Below are positions 36,765 through 44,864 of a stretch of 62,752 nucleotides of DNA, piece after piece. The notes beneath the pieces were generated by a model that saw only the letters and a list, made by a program, of their open reading frames with translations, was not told where the DNA came from and did no database searches. A program made the position numbers and the translations under genes. The stretch comes from Flammeovirga sp. SJP92. GTDB lineage: Bacteria > Bacteroidota > Bacteroidia > Cytophagales > Flammeovirgaceae. Every line of letters starts with the position of its first letter. Position 1 is the first letter of the stretch. The stretch is taken from positions 1 through 62,752 of the forward strand of contig NZ_LQAQ01000017.1 in NCBI RefSeq assembly GCF_001583495.1. Direction: 5' to 3'.

Positions 36765-38294
36765 ATGATTTTTAAGAAAATCTATAAAACAGCGGTGAGC
36801 TGGCATAAATATCTCGGACTACTTTTATCCATCATTTTAGTTTGGATGAGCGTGTCAGGCATTCTTTTAAATCACCCTGATCTCATTGCAGATTTTGCTG
36901 TTTCAAAAACCTATTTTCCTGATGATTATATTCCTAGCAACTGGAATAGAGGTGGGATTCAAGACATTGTTTACCTCGGTCAAGATACGATAATTATCGG
37001 TGGAAAACAGGGTGTTTGGAAAAGCAATGACAGTGGAAAATCCTTTCAATCTTTAATGAATAATGGGTTTCCTGAAGCTATTTACTATCAAAAAGTGAAT
37101 GACTTACATTATGATACGCTTCAAAATGAAATCTACGCCGCAACATTTGGAGGTGTTTATAAGCTAAACCTTCACACGAATCATTGGACAACTCTACAAT
37201 CATCACAATCCTATACGGAGAAGTTTGTCAAAATCATTGATATCAAAGGACAACTTTTTGCTGTTTCTCAATCCAACATTTATAAAATTGCAGATCATCA
37301 ACTCGAAGTTTATCCCATTTTCAAAAAGGAACGGAAGTATGTTGATATGATTCAATTTACGTTTGCATTACATAGCGGTTGGCTTTGGGGTACTCCGGGT
37401 AAGTTATTTTATGATTGTCTTTCCTTAATTTTAATTTTCCTTTCCCTCACTTCTTTGTACATCACATTTTTCAAAAAGAAAAAAGTGTCCAATTCTTTTT
37501 CAAAAAAGGTCAAGAAATTCATTATTAAGTATCACACCAAAATTGGAGTATGGACCTTTGTTTTTTTATTGATAATTGGGGGAACAGGAATGTTTATGCG
37601 TCCACCATTGATTGTAGCCTTATATAATGGACAAGTGCCTATTTCAATTATTCCTGATCGGTTTTTAGAAAATGAATGGTATCATTCTATCCGAAATGCA
37701 ATGTATGATACTCAAACGGACCGTATTATTTTAGATACAACAGAAGGTATTTATGCTGGAAAAAGTGATGCTTCTTCGGATTTTGAAAAGCTGAATTGGA
37801 AGGTCAATATCTTTGTTATGGGAGCAACTATTTTTGAACCTTTAGGAGGTCAACACTTTTTAGTGGGATCGTTTTATGGTTTATTTGATTATATAGAAGG
37901 GCAAGAATATAGTACAGATGTTCTCACTGGAGAGCGGACACCATTGTTTCAAAGCATTCAAAAACCGGGTGAATTTATGACTGTTGCTTCATTTACATCA
38001 CCTAAAGGAGAAAAATATATATCAGCCTATTCTCAAGGGTTATTAGCCATCACTCCTCCTCAAGAAGATACTTTCTACAATTTCCCTCAAGAAATCATAG
38101 ACGAATATAAAATGCCATTGTGGAACTATATGTTTGAATTACATAATGGTAGATTATTCCAATTCATTTTTGATAAATACAGCATATTACTGATTCCTTT
38201 ATTAGGGTTGCTTTTCAATATATTGCTGATCACTGGCTTATATGAATACCTTTATCGAAAACGTAAAAAATTGAGGAAGCTGGTAAAGTTATAA
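36765..38294 (+). CDS. PepSY-like four-helix protein with two propeller-type domains
   Basis: The 509-residue protein is set to start at 36765, which puts the first helix at residues 15-36 as in PepSY-associated proteins. Helices lie at about 15-36, 213-235, 260-278 and 470-492. Each half repeats one plan: HKYLG (H14) then helix, large outside domain, then LHSG (H203) and helix; and HTKIG (H257), helix, outside domain, LHNGRLF (H460), helix. The outside parts resemble beta-propeller strands (GVWKSNDSGKSFQSL and GIYAGKSDASSDFEKL), not PepSY domains. The four histidines could bind heme b. Electron transfer across the membrane is inferred. Confidence 0.7.
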   Translation: MIFKKIYKTAVSWHKYLGLLLSIILVWMSVSGILLNHPDLIADFAVSKTYFPDDYIPSNWNRGGIQDIVYLGQDTIIIGGKQGVWKSNDSGKSFQSLMNNGFPEAIYYQKVNDLHYDTLQNEIYAATFGGVYKLNLHTNHWTTLQSSQSYTEKFVKIIDIKGQLFAVSQSNIYKIADHQLEVYPIFKKERKYVDMIQFTFALHSGWLWGTPGKLFYDCLSLILIFLSLTSLYITFFKKKKVSNSFSKKVKKFIIKYHTKIGVWTFVFLLIIGGTGMFMRPPLIVALYNGQVPISIIPDRFLENEWYHSIRNAMYDTQTDRIILDTTEGIYAGKSDASSDFEKLNWKVNIFVMGATIFEPLGGQHFLVGSFYGLFDYIEGQEYSTDVLTGERTPLFQSIQKPGEFMTVASFTSPKGEKYISAYSQGLLAITPPQEDTFYNFPQEIIDEYKMPLWNYMFELHNGRLFQFIFDKYSILLIPLLGLLFNILLITGLYEYLYRKRKKLRKLVKL

Positions 38295-38343
38295 AAAAAG
38301 CACTTGAAGGATCATGAATCAAATCATCCTTCAAGTGCTTTTT
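38295..38343. terminator. Bidirectional terminator
   Basis: Eighteen-base arms (38295-38312 and 38326-38343) are fully complementary over a 13-base loop, with A and T runs. It separates the convergent PepSY-like and DUF4251 genes. Confidence 0.95.
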
Positions 38344-38362
38344 AACTTATATACTATAGGTC

Positions 38363-38980
38363 TTAATATCTGATCATACCCTCATAGGTTGAACTCATAT
38401 TATTTGGCACCAAAATTCCTCTCATTTTTAATTGACGTGCACTGAATACACCATCAATTCTTACATTACAGTAGTTTCCTGTACCGTCAAGATCATAAAT
38501 CACTCTTGCTACGAGCATAGAACCCATGATATTAAAAGAAACTGTAGTTCTGCCGTTCTTATCATCTTTCTTCACTTTCCAGTCAGAAATTCTACCATCT
38601 ACGGTAATACCTCCAACGCCGTTCCATCCCACCAAATTGGCCGAACCGATCTGTAAAGTACCCACATCTTTTTGTACTTTGATAAAGTTGATATTCGACT
38701 GAACATTGACTGTTCTGCCTCTTCTATCATAAAGCTGATTGGCTTCTAATACAAATTGTTGGCTATCTATTGCTGCTAAAGCTTGATCGTGCTGTAACTT
38801 TTCAAAAGCCTCAGCTTGTGCTTTTTTTTCTTCCTTAGCTTTTTTCTTTTGCTCCTTTTTTAAGGCTTTTTGTTCTTTTTTTGATAATGTTGATTCTGCT
38901 TCTTGAGCATACGAGGATAATGAGAAGCCTAAAATTAAACTCAATGCAATGATGCAATTTTTGAAAACTGTCGTATTCAT
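38363..38980 (-). CDS. DUF4251-family secreted protein
   Basis: The 205-residue protein has a signal peptide ending SSYAQ, then a lysine/glutamate-rich coiled stretch (about 33-62), then the globular domain. AAIDSQQFVLEANQLYDRRG and the following NINFIKVQKDVGTLQIGS match the DUF4251 family of Bacteroidota periplasmic proteins. The role is unknown. It stands alone between two terminators. Confidence 0.75.
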   Translation of the reverse strand: MNTTVFKNCIIALSLILGFSLSSYAQEAESTLSKKEQKALKKEQKKKAKEEKKAQAEAFEKLQHDQALAAIDSQQFVLEANQLYDRRGRTVNVQSNINFIKVQKDVGTLQIGSANLVGWNGVGGITVDGRISDWKVKKDDKNGRTTVSFNIMGSMLVARVIYDLDGTGNYCNVRIDGVFSARQLKMRGILVPNNMSSTYEGMIRY

Positions 38981-39187
38981 AATAAATAGTTTTTAATGAT
39001 AATCTTCTTTCTATTACTGATTGTTTAATATTATACGGTTGTGAAAGAAAAAGTTTTTGTTTACAGTCATAAAAAGTGTAAAATAGGCCTTTAGGCACTA
39101 TTAATAAACATTTTTTTGACCTATGTTAATTTAATATCTAAACATTGATATTAATTTTTCTAAGTACTTATCAAAAATAATAAAAGC

Positions 39188-39220
39188 ATAAAAAAACACC
39201 TCATCGAAATAAGGTGTTTT
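39188..39220 (-). terminator. Terminator of the small hypothetical gene
   Basis: AAAACACCT (39193-39201) pairs with AGGTGTTTT (39212-39220). The minus strand continues into further T residues. It lies 27 bases past the stop at 39248. Confidence 0.85.
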
Positions 39221-39247
39221 CTGTTATCTGCAGGAATAGTCATGAAA

Positions 39248-39499
39248 CTATCCGATCAATGTTGCTAATGTCTCTACAGCTTTTGCTTTGTTCTTTGCTG
39301 CTTGAGATCCCTCCTCAACTTCTAACTCAGATAAAAAAGTAGATACTTTACCAGCAATATCTTTAATGTTTTCTTCAGGAAGGTTCATTCCCTGTAACAT
39401 TCCGAAAGCGGCTTGCATCATTTGTACAATCTGGTTTTCATCTTCAGTTGTATTTATCGCATTTGCAAACTGCATTGCGATCATATTCTCATCCATCAT
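39248..39499 (-). CDS. Small acidic hypothetical protein
   Basis: The 83-residue protein begins MMDENMIAMQFANAIN and is acidic, Met-rich and helical, with no recognised family. The start is moved to 39499 because the longer frame to 39550 runs through a well-formed promoter (TTG, 19 bases, TACTTTTG at 39567-39538 on the minus strand). Its own promoter and terminator make it a real, single-gene unit. It could be a cytosolic adaptor or chaperone-like helical protein, but nothing supports a specific role. Confidence 0.6.
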   Translation of the reverse strand: MMDENMIAMQFANAINTTEDENQIVQMMQAAFGMLQGMNLPEENIKDIAGKVSTFLSELEVEEGSQAAKNKAKAVETLATLIG

Positions 39500-39537
39500 C
39501 TTATCTTTATCTAGGATTAAATAATAACATGTTAATG

Positions 39538-39567
39538 CAAAAGTAGACATTTTTATGTGATTTTCAA
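39538..39567 (-). promoter_or_regulatory. Promoter of the small hypothetical gene
   Basis: Read on the minus strand, TTG (39567-39565), 19 bases, then TACTTTTG (39545-39538) agrees with the Bacteroidota TTTG-N19-21-TAnnTTTG consensus. It falls inside a longer open frame and so decides the downstream start at 39499. Confidence 0.6.
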
Positions 39568-39781
39568 CTCCAATAAATTCGCTTAAACTTCTCCTTCACT
39601 TTCAAATAAAATCAATGTATTGCTTACCATCCATTGACTGCCTCAATGTTATATGGTCCTTAACTTTTGAATAACATTGCATAAAATGAATAATCATTCA
39701 ATAATAATCTATTCACTTTAAGGTCATTTGCTGTACTTAATTTTGGTCTCAACTTAAACACAAAAAACTTCCCATCAATTA

Positions 39782-41524
39782 ATGAAAAAGAATGCAATGA
39801 GTGCGGTTTCTCGCCGTAAGTTTATTCGGAACTCTATTATCGTAGCAAGTGGAACCACTCTTCTTCCACTTTCAGCTTGTACTGAAGAAGAAAAGCTAGA
39901 TGAAATTAATCCAGACATCACACCTGAAGGAGAATATGGTTTCTTTGAAGGAGTGGCTAGTTTTGACCCTACACAATCACAGGTCATTTTATGGACCAGA
40001 TATACACCTGCTACCAATGAAAAAGCGAATGAGGTAACACTTGAGGTAGCAACAGATAAAGATTTCTCTAATGTTATTTCAAATGAGAAAGTGATTATTG
40101 ATACAGCATCTGACTATACCGTGAATGTTGATGTAAAAGGATTACAGTCCAATACTACCTATTACTACCGTTTCTCTAATACTTTTACTAATACCATTTC
40201 TCCCATTGGGATGACAAAAACACTCCCTGCCTCTGGAGAAGCTAGTGATATAAAAATGGCAGTGGTATCCTGTGCTAATTACCAAGCTGGACTTTTTAAT
40301 GTTTACGGTGCGGTTGCCCTTTCTGATGCTGATGTTGTGGTTCACCTTGGAGACTACATCTATGAATATGGTGCAGTTGGATATGGGGTAAATGAACTGA
40401 CAGCTTCACTAGATCGCTTTCACGAACCTAAAGGTGAAATTTTAAGCATAGATGATTACAGAACCCGTTATCGTCAATATAGACAGGATACGCAATTGCA
40501 AAAGTTGCATCAATCAAAACCATTTATCTGCGTTTGGGATGATCATGAAATTACAAATGATGCCTATAAAGATGGTGCTGAAAACCACAATGAAGGGGAA
40601 GGAGACTATGAAACTAGAAAAGCTTATGCTCTTCAAGTGTGGCATGAATACTTGCCGGCTAGAGTAAGTGATAATTCAAAAATTTACCGCAGTTTTGATT
40701 TTGGTGGAATTGTAGACCTTCACATGTTGGACACGCGTATTATTGGCCGTGAAAAGCAATTGGAATACAGTAATTATTTTACAGAGTCAGGGATAGACAG
40801 TGCTAAATTTTTAGCTGATTGGGGTAACAAAAATAGAACTCTTCTTGGTATTGAGCAAAGAGGGTGGCTAGCAGGACAATTAGCTTCAGGCACTGCTAAG
40901 TGGCAAGTTTTAGGAAGTCAAGTATTAATGGGGACTTATACTATTCCCATTGAACTTCTTCAAATTGTAGCCGCTATTGCCGCTTCTGGAACTTCATCCT
41001 CAGATTTATTATTGCAATATCAAAAAAGCGTTACTGAACTTTTGACCATAAAAAAGAGAATTGCTCTTGGCGATCCGACCGTTACAGCTGAGGAAACAGC
41101 TCGATTAACAACTGTGCTTCCTTACAACCTTGATGCTTGGGATGGATACCCAGTGGAAAGGGAAGTGATCTACAGTGCGGCAGGTGGTAAAAAGCTTATC
41201 TCACTTGCCGGGGATACACATAATGCTTGGAACAGTAATTTAATAGATGCATCTGGCAATACAGTCGGTGAAGAATTTGCCACCGCTTCAGTTTCTTCTC
41301 CTGGGTTTGAAGGCATCTTCGGTAGTAACCCTTCTGTTATTGAGCCCTTTGAACAAGCAAATGTTGCTCTTATCGAAGGTTTAAAATATACTGATGCTTC
41401 ACGAAGAGGTTTTGTATTAGCCACATTCTCCAATGCATCAGCAAAGGCTGATTGGCATTTTATCAATGATATTTTCACAGAAGACATCACTACTGTCACT
41501 GCATATTCTACAAGTGTAAACTAA
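39782..41524 (+). CDS. phoD: PhoD-like alkaline phosphatase, Tat-exported lipoprotein
   Basis: The 580-residue protein has a Tat signal (SRRKFIRNSIIVASG) that runs into a lipobox-like LSAC at about residue 33, so a Tat-exported lipoprotein is likely. An Ig-like PhoD N-terminal domain follows (about 45-150). The metallophosphatase domain carries SCANYQAG, HLGDYIYEYG, WDDHEITNDAY and LAGDTHNAW, which hold the metal ligands known from PhoD. It would release phosphate from phosphomono- or diesters outside the cytoplasm. No Pho box or pst genes are seen. It is monocistronic, ended by the hairpin at 41551-41585. Confidence 0.9.
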   Translation: MKKNAMSAVSRRKFIRNSIIVASGTTLLPLSACTEEEKLDEINPDITPEGEYGFFEGVASFDPTQSQVILWTRYTPATNEKANEVTLEVATDKDFSNVISNEKVIIDTASDYTVNVDVKGLQSNTTYYYRFSNTFTNTISPIGMTKTLPASGEASDIKMAVVSCANYQAGLFNVYGAVALSDADVVVHLGDYIYEYGAVGYGVNELTASLDRFHEPKGEILSIDDYRTRYRQYRQDTQLQKLHQSKPFICVWDDHEITNDAYKDGAENHNEGEGDYETRKAYALQVWHEYLPARVSDNSKIYRSFDFGGIVDLHMLDTRIIGREKQLEYSNYFTESGIDSAKFLADWGNKNRTLLGIEQRGWLAGQLASGTAKWQVLGSQVLMGTYTIPIELLQIVAAIAASGTSSSDLLLQYQKSVTELLTIKKRIALGDPTVTAEETARLTTVLPYNLDAWDGYPVEREVIYSAAGGKKLISLAGDTHNAWNSNLIDASGNTVGEEFATASVSSPGFEGIFGSNPSVIEPFEQANVALIEGLKYTDASRRGFVLATFSNASAKADWHFINDIFTEDITTVTAYSTSVN

Positions 41525-41550
41525 CCTACACTCTAACTTTACATTTACCT

Positions 41551-41590
41551 ACACCCCGTACACCTTTCAATTGGTTTCGGGGTGTTATGT
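41551..41590. terminator. Hairpin between phoD and the RhuM-Fic gene
   Basis: ACACCCCG (41551-41558) pairs with CGGGGTGT (41578-41585). The T run is short (TATGTTTTAA). It overlaps the stop of the convergent RhuM-Fic gene by one base. Confidence 0.6.
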
Positions 41591-42607
41591 TTTAATTATA
41601 TTGATAATCAACTTAATTATTAATTCTCTTTGCTCTGGCAAACTCTGTGCTACAGCCAATGCTAATACAACAAGTGTATTGTCTGTAATTTTCTTTTGGC
41701 CATCCATTTTAAGATGAAACTGATTTTGTTCTAAAAACCAGACAAACAAAAATGATCCAATGCGTTTATTGCCATCACTAAAAGCATGGCCTTTGATGAC
41801 TGAATAAAGCAACTGAGCCGCTTGTTCTTCAATACTTGGATAAGCCAGTTGACCAAAAACGGTCTGTGAGATACTTCCTAATAAACCTTGGAATGAATCA
41901 TCTTTCTCATTTCCAAACAGTTCTCCTGCTTCCTCTTTCCCCATTAAATCTTCTTTCAACGCCTTGATTGCTCTTTTTACTTCTTCATAGTTGATGACAT
42001 AAATAATGTCTTCATTCAGACCTGAGGTAGTAAGCTCCTCGTTGTCATATTTACTTAGCAATTCAAAGGATCTTGCATAATTTGTAATAACCCCCAAAAA
42101 GCCAGTTGTGATCTCTTTTTGACTGTCCAGTAGTTTTTGATTCAGCTGTACTATTTCTTCCTGCAACCTTTCTACTTGGCCACTTTTTTGGGTAAGTAAT
42201 TGCTCGTTTAGGGTGTATCCTTTCAATAAATATTCTTTTAATTTTCTTGTAGCCCACCTTCTGAATTCGGTTGCTAAAGGCGATTTTACTCTATAACCTA
42301 CAGCAATAATAACATCTAGATTATAATGCAAAATGGTACGCTCAATTTCTCTATCACCTTCAAAACGAACTTGTGCAAATTTTGCACTAGTTGACTCTTG
42401 TTCTAATTCTTGCTCACTGTAAACACCTTTAATGTGTCTATTCACCACAGAACGATCCCTACCAAATATTTCTGCAATTTCTAATTCAGTTGCCCAAACA
42501 GTTTCCTGTTTTTCATCCAATAAAACTTGATATTCTATCTGTTCAGAAGATGGTTTGAATGTTACAATTTTTTGAGTTTGCTCTTGATTTTCTTTTGTTT
42601 GGTTCAT
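41585..42607 (-). CDS. RhuM-Fic/Doc fusion protein
   Basis: The 340-residue protein joins two domains. The N-terminal part, about 20-130, resembles the RhuM virulence-associated family (TELEIAEIFGRDRSVVNRHIKGVY, a helix-turn-helix region, with HYNLDVIIAVGYRVKSPLATEFRRWAT). A coiled linker (about 135-165) precedes the C-terminal Fic/Doc domain with HAFSDGNKR at 274-282. The HxFxxGNKR form, with lysine before arginine, is that of Doc, which phosphorylates EF-Tu, not of AMPylating Fic proteins (GNGR). No antitoxin gene is adjacent. The combined gene is known in other bacteria; its role is unsettled. Confidence 0.85.
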   Translation of the reverse strand: MNQTKENQEQTQKIVTFKPSSEQIEYQVLLDEKQETVWATELEIAEIFGRDRSVVNRHIKGVYSEQELEQESTSAKFAQVRFEGDREIERTILHYNLDVIIAVGYRVKSPLATEFRRWATRKLKEYLLKGYTLNEQLLTQKSGQVERLQEEIVQLNQKLLDSQKEITTGFLGVITNYARSFELLSKYDNEELTTSGLNEDIIYVINYEEVKRAIKALKEDLMGKEEAGELFGNEKDDSFQGLLGSISQTVFGQLAYPSIEEQAAQLLYSVIKGHAFSDGNKRIGSFLFVWFLEQNQFHLKMDGQKKITDNTLVVLALAVAQSLPEQRELIIKLIINIIKT

Positions 42608-42777
42608 TGTATTGATGTGAGATTTGATGAATCAGAGATGATCTGCTAAATTATCCGAATTAAGAACAAGAATCAAACCTTCTTCTACTTTATCAGTCAA
42701 CGAAAAAAGGCCTTCCAAATTAATGAAAGACCTCCCCTATCTCTTTTAAAATTCTGACTTTTAATCAAATTATTTTT

Positions 42778-43263
42778 TTAAAGTCCACAATACTTCAAAG
42801 GTATTGCTGCTCCAAATTGCATATTGTCTTGATCATTAGTGTAAACATACACTCCATCTTTGAGCCTCATCTTTCCTCCTACCCTAAAGTAAGCTGAATC
42901 TTCTTCCAACTTGATATACCTTTCTTCTTGTTGCATTAAACCTTCTGAAGTTTGGTAAGTGTAGATGGCTTTGATCAAATTCTCTTCAATTTTTCCTTTC
43001 AATGTTCCTGTTATGTACTTGCTTTTTGAGGGCATCCATTCAAAAGTTCCTTTTACGTTCTTCCCGTTAATATCTAACTGAAGAAACATGGAATCCATAA
43101 AAGAAATCATTTGTCCGTTCTCACTTCTAACAGGGTCACTCTTGATTATTTTTTCATAACACAAAGAGTGTTTGCTCATTGAATTTGCCGTTCTTCCGCA
43201 TGAATAAAAACTAATTGATACAGTTACGGCAATAATAAAGTAGAAAAATTTTCTACATTTCAT
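42778..43263 (-). CDS. Small hypothetical lipoprotein
   Basis: The 161-residue protein has a signal peptide with the lipobox SFYSC (Cys about residue 22). The rest reads as a small beta-barrel, with strands such as VKGTFEWMP, YITGTLKGKIE and LIKAIYTYQTSEG, in the style of lipocalin-like META or NlpE folds. No family is recognised. It lies 140 bases after folC on the same strand, beyond a hairpin. Confidence 0.65.
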   Translation of the reverse strand: MKCRKFFYFIIAVTVSISFYSCGRTANSMSKHSLCYEKIIKSDPVRSENGQMISFMDSMFLQLDINGKNVKGTFEWMPSKSKYITGTLKGKIEENLIKAIYTYQTSEGLMQQEERYIKLEEDSAYFRVGGKMRLKDGVYVYTNDQDNMQFGAAIPLKYCGL

Positions 43264-43287
43264 AAACTAGAAAGTTCGTTAAACATA

Positions 43288-43319
43288 AAGAAATCAACCC
43301 TTTATGGAATTGATTTCTT
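43288..43319 (-). terminator. Hairpin after folC
   Basis: AAGAAATCAA (43288-43297) and TTGATTTCTT (43310-43319) form a perfect 10-base stem with a 12-base loop. The minus strand continues TTTATGTTTAAC, a weak T run. It may stop folC transcripts or be a leader hairpin of the lipoprotein gene, whose ATG is 25 bases away. Confidence 0.5.
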
Positions 43320-43402
43320 GCATATCAAGAGCAAATGTATTAGATAAAATTCTAATTCCGCCACTCTATTAAGTTAAAAGATGTTTATTACTTTAAGCAA
43401 CT

Positions 43403-44671
43403 TTAAAGGTTTTCGATCTCTGCCACTACAAAAGTACTGCCCCCAATAAAGATCAAATCTTCTTCTGAAGCCTTCTCTTTTGCCACTTGAATAGCCTCAT
43501 TTACATCACTAATCACCTCTCCTTTTAAACCAATTTTATCCGCTTCTTCACCTAAAACTGATGCATCCAATCCTCTTGGCACATTAGGCTTACAATAGAA
43601 ATAATAGGCCTCTACAGGCAGTTTACTCAACATATTAGGTAAGTCTTTTTCTTGGACCACACCCAAAACCATCCAAAGTTTATCGAATTTTAATGTTGAA
43701 ATCTGATCCAATACAAATCGCCATCCGTCCTCATTATGACCAACGTCAGTGATCATCAAAGGAGCTGTTTGCAAAGTTTGCCAGCGTCCTTTTAAACCAC
43801 TCAATGCACTCAAGTTTTTGAACCCTTCTTTGATGGCTTCTTTTGAAATAAAGAAATCTCCTTTTTGGTTTAAAGCATCAATTACGGATAACACACCCAA
43901 CGCATTATGCTTCTGATAATTTCCTTTGGCTTCTAACACTACATTTTCTAAGAAAATCTGATTTGATTTCATAATGTTAGATGCATCCCATTGATATACT
44001 TCCTCTGCAAAAGTAATAGGTGCTTTCTCTTGAGAAGACTTTTCTAGGAATACTGGTGTCGTTTCTTCTTGCTTTTGGCTGATCACCACTGGAGTATCGG
44101 TTTTTATGATTCCTGCTTTTTCGCCAGCTATTAATTCCAAAGTATTCCCTAGCATATCCATATGATCCATACCGATATTTGTAATTAAGCTCACTTCTGG
44201 GCTGATCACATTTGTAGAATCTAATCTTCCTCCCAACCCTACTTCAATAATGGCAATATCTACTTTTTCATTTCTAAAATGATCAAAAGCCATCGCCACT
44301 GTCAATTCAAAAAATGAAGGCTGTATCTCCTCTATATGCTTTTTAATGCCACCTACAAACTCCACAACCTTATCTTCAGCAATAGGCTGACCATTAATTT
44401 TCACCCTTTCAGTAAAGCTCTTCAGGTGGGGTGATGTATATAAACCTACTTTATACCCTGCCGATTGCAATACAGCTGAAAGGATATGTGAAGAACTTCC
44501 TTTACCGTTTGTTCCTGCAACATGAACGGACTTGAATGCATTTTCAGGATGATCAAGTGCCTCGCATAAAGCAATGGTATTGGATAAATCTTTCTTAAAA
44601 GCAGACTTCCCTTCTCTTTGGAACATTGGAAGCTGTGCGTATAAAAAATCTAAAGTTTCCTGGTAGGTCAT
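43403..44671 (-). CDS. folC: Folylpolyglutamate synthase / dihydrofolate synthase
   Basis: FolC adds glutamate to dihydropteroate and then to folates, ATP-dependently, in the cytoplasm. The 422-residue length is standard. The P-loop is GTNGKGS (53-59) in HVAGTNGKGSSSHILS, followed by YTSPHLKSFTERVKING and the Mg-binding GLGGRLDSTNV block. MITDVGHNEDGWRF and LWMVLGVVQEKD are C-terminal-domain blocks of the family. No pabC or folP is adjacent; the class IV aminotransferase at 5.3 kb may be a folate gene. It is the last gene before the Sus-like locus begins at 44.8 kb. Confidence 0.95.
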   Translation of the reverse strand: MTYQETLDFLYAQLPMFQREGKSAFKKDLSNTIALCEALDHPENAFKSVHVAGTNGKGSSSHILSAVLQSAGYKVGLYTSPHLKSFTERVKINGQPIAEDKVVEFVGGIKKHIEEIQPSFFELTVAMAFDHFRNEKVDIAIIEVGLGGRLDSTNVISPEVSLITNIGMDHMDMLGNTLELIAGEKAGIIKTDTPVVISQKQEETTPVFLEKSSQEKAPITFAEEVYQWDASNIMKSNQIFLENVVLEAKGNYQKHNALGVLSVIDALNQKGDFFISKEAIKEGFKNLSALSGLKGRWQTLQTAPLMITDVGHNEDGWRFVLDQISTLKFDKLWMVLGVVQEKDLPNMLSKLPVEAYYFYCKPNVPRGLDASVLGEEADKIGLKGEVISDVNEAIQVAKEKASEEDLIFIGGSTFVVAEIENL

Positions 44672-44813
44672 ATTCTTATTTCAATTTTTGAAAAGCGAAT
44701 GTAGGTAATTTTTCGATCTTAAACACTCTTGACCCTACAAAGGTTAACATCTCGTTTTCTTCTTCTTTCCTGTGCTCTATTTTAAAGCTATATCGTTACT
44801 ACCAAACAGAAAT

Positions 44814-44857
44814 AAAAAAACACCAAAAGCCACGAAAAATCCATGACTCTTGGCTTT
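44814..44857 (-). terminator. Terminator of the Sus-like locus
   Basis: AAAGCCA (44826-44832) and TGGCTTT (44851-44857) form the stem. On the minus strand a seven-base T run follows. It lies eight bases beyond the lipoprotein stop at 44865. Confidence 0.75.
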
Positions 44858-44864
44858 CACTATC

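Noticed and set aside
42608-42777. Possible hairpin GGCCTT...AAGACC between the RhuM-Fic and lipoprotein genes
   Set aside because: The arms pair poorly, and there is no good stem to call a terminator.
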